Positions 32,747 to 42,875 of a stretch of DNA of 64,000 nucleotides are shown here, piece by piece. Under the pieces are notes generated by a model. It did not search any database. It worked only from the letters and a program-made list of their open reading frames with translations, and was not told the DNA's origin. Each line of letters begins with the position of its first letter. Position 1 is the stretch's first letter. Source of the stretch: Micractinium sp. NFX-FRZ (Eukaryota > Chlorophyta > Trebouxiophyceae > Chlorellales > Chlorellaceae); contig JAPTJF010000001.1 in NCBI GenBank assembly GCA_029339195.1, forward strand, positions 372,001 to 436,000, written 5' to 3'. The translations under genes and the position numbers were made by a program.

Positions 32747-34336
32747 ATGCCGTCGCCCCAAGCACTCAACATGCGCCAGCAAGGGGAGGGGCCTGGGCTG
32801 CCTCCCCTTCGCCTGGGGCCTTACAACCACCCCAAGCAGCGCACCGTGGGCTTCCAGACCACCGACACGAGCCCTTCCAGCGTGCTAAGGGGACAGCCCG
32901 CTGATGCCGAGAGCCCCGCCTCCACGAGCGGCCGTCATGGCGGGGAGAGCGCTGTGCAGAGCCCTTTGGCCGTAGGTTAGTGTTAACAGGCTGCCGAGAG
33001 CGGGCTGCGCATGCGGGACGCGGCCTGTGAAGTGAGCCACCCAATGGGCTCCTGGCGCTGACGCTCCGCTCGCCGCCCGCACGCCCCTGCGCCCGCTTTC
33101 CCCTTCCAGCCCTGCGCCGCGAGCGCTCCGTGCCTTCGCTGCCCCAGCTGCCCAAGCTGAAGCTCGGCCTGAAGGGCGGCAAGGGCGGCGCGGGCATGCA
33201 GCGCTCCAAAAGCCACGGCAACCTGCGGGCGAGTGCGGCGGCGCCGGTGCCGCCCGCCCCCAAATCCGCCACCTCATCACCTCACGCAGCATCCAGCGGA
33301 GGCTCTGAGCCAGTCCGCATCCCCTTTGAGTGAGTGGGAGGCATGGGGCTGGTTTTGGGGGCTATCTGGCGAGGGGGCTGGTGCGCGGGCAAGCTATCTG
33401 GCGGGTGAATGGGACGGTGTGGGCTGGGTGTGAGCTGGCCGCCCCTCTGAGATTAGTCAGAGCAAAGCAAAGCGCGCCAACATGCGTGGGACTCCCTCCC
33501 CGCACCCTGGCCCTTGATTGTGAGGCCTTGCGGGGCTATAGGTCAGCGCCTGGAAGCCTATGCTTGGGGTTCAAACAGGGGGTCACCGCTTCGCTGCACC
33601 CCTATGACGAGGGGTCACCCCTCCCGCCCGCCCGCTTACACGTGAGAGGTTTCACCCCTCCACCCACGTAACTCACCCACACCCTGCCCCTCCCCGCTCC
33701 CCTCCCGTGCCTACTTCTCCCACCCCTTGCAGGGTGTCCCGCCGCCCCCACCGCCGCACGCAGTCTGTCGACTTCAGCCACCCGGAGCGCGCGCCCGGCA
33801 GCGAGGGCGGCGCCGCCGCCGCCGCCGCCGACGCCGACGGCGTCCCCGACGGGGAGTCAGCTGACGCTGAGCTGTCGTGCTCCGTCATCTCTGCTGCCTC
33901 AAGCCTGCTAGGTCACCACTTGGGTGCTGGGCTGCCGGGCGGCGCGGGCAGCAGCCCAGGCGGCTCCCCGGCGGGCGCCAGCGGCGGCCCCACGCGCAGC
34001 CAGAGCGCGGCGCGCGACCTGTACCTCGCCCACGCAGACGCCGTCACGGCGCACGCGCAGGTGCAGAGCCTGCAGGGCGCGCTGCGGCGGGAGCAGGAGG
34101 AGGTGCTGCGCCTGAGGGAGCAGCTGCAGCTGATGACTGCTGAGCGGGACAGGCTGCTGTCTGAGCTGCAGCAGGGCGGGGGAGATGCCGTGTTTGACCT
34201 AGAGGGCGGCCACAGCCTAAGGGCCGCAGCCCGCGGCGGGCAGCCCAGTGGCGGGCACCAGGGAGCCACGGGGCGCAGCACGCCGCCGCCGCGCCCGCGC
34301 TCCGCGCTGCGCACCGTCTTCCGCCTGCCTGTGTGA
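32747..34336 (+). CDS. Ser/Pro/Gly-rich protein with C-terminal coiled coil
   Basis: 350 residues from exons 32747-32975, 33110-33329 and 33733-34336. I do not recognise a family. The first two thirds are disordered (Ser, Pro, Gly, Ala). They contain three basic phospho-acceptor motifs: RRERSVPS, MQRSKSHGNL and RRTQSVDFS, all of the R-x-x-S or R-x-S-x-x type recognised by AGC/CaM kinases and often by 14-3-3 proteins. Residues about 243-300 form a clear coiled coil (SLQGALRREQEEVLRLREQL, then MTAERDRLLSEL). The tail is Arg/Pro-rich. A cytoskeletal or scaffolding role would fit but is inference. Splice phases (1, 2) close cleanly. Confidence 0.65.
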
Positions 34337-36569
34337 GGGGCGTGGCAGAGAGAGGTGAGCGGCAGGCGGTGGCGGCCGGCTGTTTGCACGTGTTGCGTGG
34401 TGCTTGTTGCTGCGCCGCATGGCATTTGGGGGCGCACGGGCGCCCTCCCGCTCGCTGAGATGGGGCAGCACAGAGGGCACACCCGCCTTGGGCCAGCCGC
34501 CCTCCTGCCGACTCTAGCCCCCGCTCTAGCACCACTCACCTCCCCCTTCTCCCTCCTTGCCCCCCTGCCCTGCCTCCCCGCCTGCCTCCCCGCAGACCTC
34601 GGGACCGGCTTGCCGACAGCTGACGCCTCCACATGCCGACCCTGCGCCTCCCCGCCGCCCCCGCCCCCGTGGCGCCACACGCGTGCGCCGCTGGGTGGGC
34701 GGGGCGGCCGGCCGCGTGGCGCGCCACCGCAGATGTATCTAGCTGCCCCCGCTGCTTGCCGCCGCGGCTGGCCCCTACAGCATGCAGCTGCATGCATTTC
34801 GAGCGACCTCCCGACCGACCCTACTCACCTGCTCCCGCTCCCGCTCCTGCTCCCGACCTGCTGACGCATGTACCGCCCCGGACAGGAGTGACAGCCCACC
34901 CACCCTACCCCCATTTCATTCGCTGCCTCGCCCACACGCGAGCAGCGCTGCATCCTTTCCTGTACGCCTGCCCTTTCACAGCACCCCCTCCGTGTTGTGG
35001 CCCACCTGCCTGCTCCAGCTCCGCTCGCACGTGCACGCACCCAACGATACGAGGCGGCCCCGACACAACTGCGCCCCCTCGCACTTTCCTAAGTCTTTTA
35101 AAGAAACTCGCCCAGTCTCAGTCCACCCCAACGCCTTCCATTTTTTTCCAGCGCACCCACCCTCCACTCACGTCTTTTACACACATGCTCCGCCTGCCCC
35201 TCTGCTCTGCTGCCCTCCGCTGCCCCGGCGGCACGTGCCCAGCCAGGTGCCGCCATTGCTCCCCGTGTTTCTCTGCCACACCTGCAAAGGGAGACTGCTC
35301 TAAGTTATGTCTGTCCTTGCGCTCTCACCTCACTTGCAGCAGCAGACTCATTCTTCTCTGCCGCCCCATTCGTGCGTAGCGTTACTTGTTGCTTTGCCTG
35401 TGCACAGCCGCCGCCGGCCCACCGCTCCCGCGCCCCGGCGCGGCCTGCTTCTGCCAGTGCCTCTGCACCCCAGCTGCCAGCAAGACGCACCTCTGTCCTC
35501 CGCACCCACCCCCACCCAGCTCAACTGCATTCATTTTTTACCTCAACTCACCCCCAGGCGGCCCAGCTTCAGCCGCCCAATTTTGATTGCCCGTGTGGCC
35601 CCCGCGCCACACCTTGAATGCATGCCCGCCCCCCGCCCTCCCCCCTGGCTCCGCTCCCCCCGAAGATCTGATTGTGACTCAGTACCGCCCGTGCGTGGCC
35701 TGTGTGCATGTGCGTGTTGTGCAGTAATACCCCCTCCCTCTCCCTGCTCCCCCCCCCGTTTCCTTGCCTTCGCCTCTTTCTTGGAAAACACCCATTTGAT
35801 TCCCACACCCCCCGTTTGTTGCCTTTGGTTGTTGAGCATGTGCGTCAATGGTAGCGCTTCTAGCTCCCCCTCACCCTTATATTTGTTGGGCGGCCGCCCG
35901 CCTCTGCAACGTGCATCGCCCCTCCTTGCATTTGCCCCAATCTTTTCTCAGCCCCTGACCACAGGTCAGCCAGCCCGTCCCGCTCAAGGTGCCTGTTGCA
36001 CGCGTGTTTGTAATGCATTGCATTCAGCAAAAGCCTCAACCAATCGGGGCGCCAGGGATCAAAGCAGAGGGGGGCCAACCAAAAGTGAGGGAGGGGCGGT
36101 GCTGGGGGCAATCAAAGTGGAAGGGGCAGCAGTTGGGGCAGCCAATGTGGGGAGGGGCAGCGATGTGAGGGGCATGGCAAGTATGGGAGGCCAGGGAGGT
36201 TACAGGAGGTGCCAGGGGTTGGCAGCCAGTGGGTTTGAGGGGGAGGGAGGCAGGGCAAAAGGGTGGGGCCTCTCTCTCCCTTCGATCCGCCGACAGCAAA
36301 AGGTGGAAGGAGCAGGGGGTACAAGGTGGGGAATGAAATGTGGCACAGGGGGGGCGGCGGAAGGGTGCGACGTGGCGGCACCCCGGCCGGGGCAGCAGGC
36401 AAGGGATGAGGAGGGATCGGCAACAAAAGGGGGATGGGGACGATAGGACTCGGGGGGACCAACACACCGACAAGTTCTCAAGGCATGTGCTCTCTATAAA
36501 ACGGGTACCCTGTGCACGCCGGCAGGTGCCCGGTCACGCACGCACGACTGGCGCACGGCAGCCAGCCCA
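34337..36569. other. 2.2-kb gene-free convergent region with strand composition switch
   Basis: No supported gene. From about 34490 to 35960 the top strand is strongly C/T-rich with several open frames that are compositional artefacts (Pro/Ser/His/Cys-rich, no splice logic). From about 36050 to 36450 it turns strongly G/A-rich, with loose repeats of GGGGCAGC...GTGGGGAGGGGC. Each half is pyrimidine-rich in the sense of the gene pointing into it, so these are probably the two 3' UTR/terminator zones. Confidence 0.55.
36200..36204 (-). terminator. TGTAA poly(A) signal (minus strand)
   Basis: TTACA on the plus strand, i.e. TGTAA on the minus strand, about 365 nt after the stop of the AIG1-like gene. 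Plausible algal poly(A) signal, but more distant than typical. Confidence 0.35.
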
Positions 36570-38954
36570 CTACTGCTCCTTCTTCGAACCGGCTGCCGCG
36601 CCGCCGCCGCGCCGCCGCTGCCTGCCGCTGGTGGCAGCGCTCAGCGCCGTCTTCACCGTCTTGCCTAGCTGGAAAGTGCCCAGCACCACGCCGAAGCCCA
36701 GCACCACAAAGCCGGCAAAGCCGGAGGGGAAGGGCAACTTGTTGAGGATCGGGTAGGGGAACTGCGGGGAGGAGCGGGGGCGGGGGGAGGCAGATCCAAG
36801 GTGGGGAGGAGTGGGGGAGGAGCAGAGGAGGGTGCTGCGGGTGAGCAGGAGGCCGCACCTTGGCGCTCCACAAGTACGCACCCAGCACTGCTCTGCTGCG
36901 CTTCCCGAAGCTGCCCCCTGAGCTGTGTGGCGTGGCACTGCTGCGCTGGAACCCCCCTGGCCTCACCTTTCCAAAGAAGGTGCGCACCACCAGCAGCCAG
37001 GTGCAGTAGGCCACCGCCAGCACCAGCGCCAGGTGGCGGCTGCTGCCCTTGAAGCTGCGCTCCTCCACTGCAGAATGGGCGGGCGGGCAGGCGGCAGCAG
37101 GGAGGGAAGAGACGGCGGGTCAAGGGGAGTCCACACAGTGGGCAGCCAAGAACAGGTGGCCGCGTTATGCGTCGTCCACCAATTGCAGAGCCAACCAGCG
37201 GCGCCCACCGCGTGCCTGCCAATCGGCAGCCTCAGAAAGCGCCTGAGAAGCCACATTGGGATCACACAGGGCAGCAGCCACAGAAGCAGGGTCCCCCAGG
37301 CGCCCACACCCATCAGCAGCCTCACGAGTGAAGCAGCAGCCACAGCAGCAAGCGCCCACACGCCCACATACACACGCACACGCCCGCACGCACGGCGTTT
37401 TGCACACACATTGCACACTCACGCACACACACCGCAGCGCCCACCAACTAATGAGCAAGCCTCACCCAGGCAACCACCCCCACATGCAGCAGCCACCCAC
37501 CGATGAGGAGGTCCAGCCAGGCAACCACAGAGTTGGCCACGTGGACCGTCAGGTTGAGCCAGGCGGGGCGCTGCAGCTGGCCGCCCTCCACCAGCCCCTG
37601 CGCGGTTATCGACAAGGGAGGGGGCGGGCGGGCGGGGGAGGCATGAGGTCAGGGGAGCTGTGCTGGCAGGGCGTTAAGGCTGAGCCCTACAAGATGTGCT
37701 TGCTTGCTAGCCATACACCGGGGTAGTCAATTCGGGGACCTGGACAGCACTCGGTGGGCATTCAATGCCCGACAGAGTGTGCGAAGCAGAAGGCCGGGAC
37801 TGCTGCCCCTTCCCACCCCAAAACGGCCACAAAACCAGGTGCCATGCGCACCTGTGTGCTCTTCTCAATGGCAAAGAACAGGGCTGTGACCGTGTTTGCG
37901 ATGCCGAAGAGGGCGCACGACAGCTGGTCAGCCGTGGCCTTCAGCTTCCGCTTGCGCTTCTCAGACTGCCAGGACAGGGCAGGGTGGGGCAGACAGTGGG
38001 GCGGCGTGAGGGCGTGAGGGCGGTGCAAGGGGCACGGTAAGAGCATCCTGAGACCCGGTGTGGCAGCAACATGCAGGCAGCAGCAACGTGTGGCCTGGGC
38101 TTTGGCCCCCAAACAGGCAGGCAAGCAGGCAGACAAGCGGGCCGGGGCCGGCAGGCAAGCAGGCAGGCGGGCAGGCAGGCACCCACCCGTGCCACGTGCG
38201 CCAGGCAGCAGATGAACAGCTGCACCAGCTGCAGGGTGTAGCTGCAGAAGGTGAGGTACCTGCAGATCGGCGGGAAGGGGGGGTGGGCTGCTTGGCAGGA
38301 GCGGATCGACTGAGCGAGGGCTCGAAACCACCCAGGCGTTCCGAGGCATGCCCGCAGGCAGCCGCCACGTGGGCAGCGCGGCACCAGGTTGCCAGAGCAG
38401 TGCAGCGCTGGTTGCTGCAAGGCCACCCATGGTACATTTGTGTACCACCTTTGTTTGTGAAGAACAAGTGGATACATGTGGTGCAGCACCCACCTGAAGA
38501 ACCAGCCAAAGCCCTGCGCGCCCGGCAGCGCAGCCGCGGCGGGTGACATGTGCCACATCCAGGTGCGCACGTAGAAGAGCAGCGCAAAGGAGTGGAACAC
38601 AAAGGCGTAGTCGCTGCGTGCCATGAACCTGCAGCAGCGGCGGCAAGCAGGGGCGGCGGGTGGGCGGGGCAGAGGAAGCTGGCGAGTGTGCGACGCGAGG
38701 GCGACGGCGGTAGGCTGAGTGTGTGCGCCGCTGCTGCTGGAGCGCGCCGCTGCCGCTGGAGCCTCTCGTGCCAGCTTGCAGGCCGCTGCTGCGCATGCCT
38801 ACACTGCCTCGCGCCCGGCCGAGCCTGGCCAAGCTGCTAGAGGCTCTTGGCAGAGGCTGACGGCACCTCCTGCTGCTCCTGAAACTTACCTTTCCTTGCG
38901 TTCGATTTCAACAGCAGCCGCCCATGCAGCGCTGCTTGCAGGAGCGGAGCTCAT
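36570..38954 (-). CDS. AIG1/ADTRP-family membrane protein (FAHFA-hydrolase-like)
   Basis: Predicted 258-residue integral membrane protein. Exons (minus): 38954-38890, 38628-38494, 38259-38187, 37965-37852, 37597-37501, 37067-36967, 36761-36570. It has about six hydrophobic segments. The family's two catalytic landmarks are present: the Thr in RYLTFCSYTLQ (Thr about 70) and the His in LNLTVHVANSVV (His about 148). Human AIG1 and ADTRP use this Thr/His pair to hydrolyse fatty-acid esters of hydroxy fatty acids; activity in algae is inferred. Other family blocks: YCTWLLVVRTFFGK and FPYPILNKL. The C-terminus is Arg/Gly/Lys-rich (RQRRRGGG...KKEQ), where KKEQ is close to a dilysine ER-retrieval tail (K-K-x-x), consistent with ER residence. 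Exon 1 ends in a perfect GTAAGT donor. Confidence 0.82.
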
Positions 38955-39438
38955 GGCGGGGAACTCCACTTGCAATTTGGGAGGGAGCGGAGGCGGCGCA
39001 GCCTCGTAGAGCTTGTATGGGGCCAATATGGCCAGGGTGTGTACCAGATGTGCTAAAAATTCAATGGAATGCGTCAAGGCGCGCAATTGGCGGGGTTGCT
39101 GCAAACTGTATGCTGTGCTGCGCTGCAGGACTCGGGAGAGGACTGGCTGGACTGCTTCTTGGGGCTGGGGTCGGCTCAGGCCAAGAAGCTCGTTATTGCG
39201 GGTCCCCAATTCCATCTGCCTCATCCCGACAGGCAGTTCAACCACAACCTGGCGCATGCCATGACAGTGGCGCTGCAGTGCCCAATAACACTCCCCCCGC
39301 CCACCTTGTCTTCTGCGCTCCACTCACAGCTAGAACAGCCGAGGCCAAGAGCTGTACACGGGTGTTAGAAATGTGGTTTATGACGGGATTGCCAAGCACA
39401 GTGGTAGGAGTGAGCACATGGTCAGCTGGCCCCATCGC
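38955..39438. other. Intergenic region between two - genes
   Basis: Promoter of the AIG1-like gene plus the 3' UTR of the coiled-coil gene. No gene supported; somewhat AT-richer near 39020-39070 and 39360-39400. Confidence 0.45.
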
Positions 39439-42400
39439 CTAGGTCGCCGCAGCGCCTGCTTCCCCCGACTGCCCCGCTTCAAGCGTCTTTATTTTCTCAG
39501 CCAGCGGCCACAACGAGGCCGCCAGCTGCTGGCTGCGTGCCCTCTCCTCTGCTAGCGCCGCCTGTGCATCCTCCAGCTGCTGCCGCAGGCCCGCAGTCTC
39601 GGCCTCTGCTTGCGTGGCCGCCCGCTGCCAGCCCACACGCTCGGTGGCCAGCCGCGCCGTGTCGTCCTCCCTGCAGCAGGGGCGCAATGGTTCGCCAGAT
39701 TGAGCAGCGCAGACATTTGCAGAGTGGTGTGTATTGGAAAGGTCCCCACACACAGTGCGCACATCAACAGCAGCAGCTGCACCTGAGAAAGCACAGTCCC
39801 ACCCACCCACCTGGCCGCCGCCTCGGCCTCGGCGTGCGCCTTGTGAGCCGCCGCCTCGGCGTGCGCCTGCTGCGCCCCGGCCGCCGCTGCGGCAGTCACC
39901 GCCTGCAGCTGCTGCCTGGTTTGCTCCAGCTCGGCCTGCAAGCAAGGTGAGGCAACAAGCACCCCCCCATCAGCAGGGGGGCTCCAGAAGCAGGGTGTTC
40001 GTCTGCATGCGTAAAGCTGTAAAGACTAGACTAGACTAGACTAGACTAGACTATGGTGTTCGTCTTGTCACTAGCAGCACGGGAGCCATCAGTGGCAGGC
40101 CAGCTCCAGCAACAGCCGACAGCACGAGCTGCAACTACAGGACCGCAATGAGACAGGCAAACATGAGCACAGGCAAACGTGAGCACAGGCAACGACAAGC
40201 AGAGCCCCGTCCTGTCCCACCTGCAGCTGCGCCGCCCGCCGCTCCGCTGCCTCCCGTGCCAGCCGCTCCACCCGGCCCGCCTGCTTGGCCTCCTCCTTGC
40301 CAGCCAGCGCCTCGGCCGCCTGCACACACACACACACAAGGCCGGCCAGCACTAAGCTTGTACCATAGCAGGGACGCCAGGGCCACATACGGCCCTCGGC
40401 TGCCCGCTCAACAGGGCAGGCAGGGGAGCTGTGCCTGCAGACTGACCGCAGCCAGATGCACTGATGCCCTGGACCTGCCGGCGCATGCGCCCTTTCCTAA
40501 TCCCCTCACCCGCTTGGCTGCAGCGGTCAGCTGGACCTGCTTCTCCTTCACTATCCCCTCCAGCTGCTGCGCACGCGTGAAGAGCTCCTCTTGTGGCGCC
40601 CCCATCCCCGCCATCTTGTCCTGCGCCGCCAGGCGGGCAGGCAGCAGGCAGGACCGGGCAGGCAGGTGGTGTAGGGCAGGCAGGCGGTGTAGGGCAGGCA
40701 GGGGCAGGCAGGCAGGGGCAGGCAGGGACAGGCAGGCAGGCTGGCAGGCAGGCAGTACCGGGCACAGCACAGCACAGCGCAGCGCAGCGCAGCCCCACCT
40801 GCAGCTGCAGCAGCTCCAGCCGCTTCTGATCCGCCATCCTGACCGCCTCCGCCGCCTCCTGCCGCACTAACCGAAGCTGCTCCTCCACCTGTGCCGTCCC
40901 TTGGTGCGCCACCGCTGCATCCGCCTGTGCTGAGAACACTTGCACCCCCAGGCCCTCCACCTCCACCCGCAGATCCTCATTCTCCTGCGGTGCAGCAAAG
41001 CACATTCAGGGGCTCGCAGCAGGGTGCGGCAGGCCGCTCGGCAAACGCCAGCGGCTTGGGAGCACTGCACCCTCCGCTCGTGCATCGCTACCATGTGCAA
41101 GTGCCTAAATTGCCCATCCCCAAACCCCCAGTCCGGCCCCAAGCCTAAGACGCACGCTCGCAACGGCTGGCTGGCAGCCCCCCTGCACCCACGGCCACCT
41201 GCTCCAGCTCAGCAATCCGCGCCTCCGCCTCCTGCAGCTGCTCCAGCAGCCGCTCGCTGGTCAGCAGCGCCGCCTGCCGCTCACGGCTCATGTGCACCGT
41301 CTCAGCTGGGAACACCACCTGGGACGAAGACGCAAGCGGCACAGGGAAAGGACAAGGGGGGTGATTCAGAGACAGCAGCAGCGTAGGCCTGAGGAGCAGT
41401 GCAGGCCTCTGACAGCGCACCACAGCGTGGCGAGGCGCTGCTGCGGTGCTGCAGGCCCCAACTGCTGCTGGTGGCCCCCTGGGCACACCATAAGCTGCCC
41501 GCAGGGCGCATTTGCTCCAGCAAGGCCTTTGCAGAGGGCTGCATGCAGTCGAGCGCTGTTGCAACCCACGCTCCCATGTGCCTGCACCCACTGCCCCTTT
41601 GCATGGGCCCAACACCCCCGCCCCGCCTGCCTGCAGCGCGCTGTCCCACAGCATGGCAAAGGAGCGCCAGAGGGCGAGCAGCAGCAGGCCCCGGTTGGTT
41701 GCATGCGCAGTCAGCTCCACACACATTTGGTGGAAGCCCAGAGTGTAGACCTGCAGGGAGGAGCAGGCAACACGGAGCGCATGCCAATGCAGCCTCAGTT
41801 GCGATCAGCTCCAGACACGTCTGGTGGATGGGCAGCCTGCACTCCTGGGAAGCATCACAGGACACAACTGCGGAGCACTGTGCAGATTTGCCACCAGGAA
41901 GCATCGCAAACAGAGGCGGGGCAGGTGAGGCGGTGGGATGAGGGGCACTGGCATGGGCCATCATGTGGGGTGGGTGCTGGTGCTGGGCAGTGACTAGACG
42001 GTGGGAAGCGGGCACTGCGGCTCAAACTTACGCTAGGAAATGGAGCAGGAGCACGCAGCAACAAAGTGAAGCCTTCACCATCCCATGTGCACGCACCCAC
42101 CGCCCACAGCTGCCTCAATGTCAAGCAGCCAGCCAGCAGCCAGCACCCACCTGCAGCGCCTGGTAGAGCCGCCGCACCTCCGGCTTGCCCAGACGGTGCA
42201 CCTGCACCAGCGCCTCTGGTGACAGGAACTGGGTGAAGGCTGTGTCGCGGCTGATGCCCAGGCTGGGATCTGGCACGCTGCTGGCAGCAGAGGGCTCGCA
42301 TGACGGGGCCCCCGCCGCCGCCGCGCCCGCACCCTCGGCGATGCCTGCTGGCAGCTGCGGGCTGCACGCCAGGGCATCAAGGTAGGAGGACGACTGCGAT

Positions 42401-42704
42401 ACCCGCGTGGCAGTGAAAAGGTCCTGCCATACCTGCAGGTAAGCAGTTCAAGGGGCCAGGTGCGATGGAGTTGAAGCCAAGTTCTCGAAGCGACACCCAC
42501 CCGCCGCCGGCCCCCAACCGACTGCCACCCGCTGGCGCCGCTGACCTGTGGCAGGGAGTCTGCCAGGGAGCGCACAGCCGAGGCGGTGGAGCTATCGCTT
42601 TCGGACCCCGGAACCAGCAGGAACTCCCCAGCCGTGCGGCGCCCCGCCTCCTGGAGGTGGGCCAAAGTCTCCCGAGTCAGGCCCGCCTTGAGCCCCGCCG
42701 CCAT
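39439..42704 (-). CDS. Coiled-coil protein with axonemal dynein light chain-like segment
   Basis: Predicted 479-residue protein. Exons (minus): 42704-42546, 42432-42151, 41750-41631, 41318-41193, 40984-40799, 40620-40510, 40319-40221, 39935-39811, 39670-39439. Residues about 120-190 contain PEVRRLYQALQ and FHQMCVELTAHATNRGLLLL. These resemble the F-x-E-...-RGLLLL-x-R core of axonemal inner-arm dynein light chain p28/DNALI1 and of AXDND1. From about 195 to the end it is almost continuous Ala/Glu/Gln coiled coil (SERLLEQLQEAEARIAELEQ and similar). The N-terminal 53 residues start MAAGLKAGLTRETL. Exon 3 may end with a GC donor at 41630 or extend 15 bases to GTGTTG. It shares a 171-bp bidirectional promoter with the lumen protein gene. 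A role in cilia or microtubules is inferred only. Confidence 0.65.
40024..40053. repeat. GACTA pentamer microsatellite
   Basis: Six perfect tandem copies of GACTA in an intron of the coiled-coil gene. Confidence 0.95.
40640..40760. repeat. GGCAGGCA-rich degenerate minisatellite
   Basis: Intron 5 of the coiled-coil gene (minus) is filled with GGCAGGCAGG and GGTGTAGGGCAGGCAGGC units, about 120 bp, purely low complexity. Confidence 0.8.
41795..41852 (-). repeat. Pseudo-copy of coiled-coil gene exon 3 start
   Basis: Minus-strand copy reading LPIHQTCLELIA beside the true exon 3 LGFHQMCVELTA (41750 downward). TGCAG precedes it. It sits about 90 bp upstream of the real exon in transcript sense, and the similarity continues through the TGCGCATGCAA-type region. 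Confidence 0.85.
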
Positions 42705-42875
42705 CCTGAGAGACTGAAAGCGTGTCGTGTGAGCGTCGAATATTAAATCCGACAGAATACGCTCAGTTTGGCTCAATTGCGGAAGAAGGGTGAGCTGGCC
42801 ATCCAAGACGCACTTCACTTGCGGCACGATCATCGGCTGCTCCAGTCGCCCGCCAGACCTCCCACAAAGTCCACC
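42705..42875. promoter_or_regulatory. Bidirectional promoter, coiled-coil gene / thylakoid lumen gene
   Basis: Only 171 bp separate divergent start codons, so both genes must share regulatory DNA. A short AT-rich island (GTCGAATATTAAATCCGAC, about 42736-42754) is the only AT-rich stretch and a candidate core promoter. Confidence 0.5.

Noticed and set aside
34782..35303. Open frame of 173 codons in the 34-36 kb region
   Set aside because: Pro/His/Ser/Cys-rich translation of a pyrimidine tract, no splice structure, no motif; treated as noncoding.
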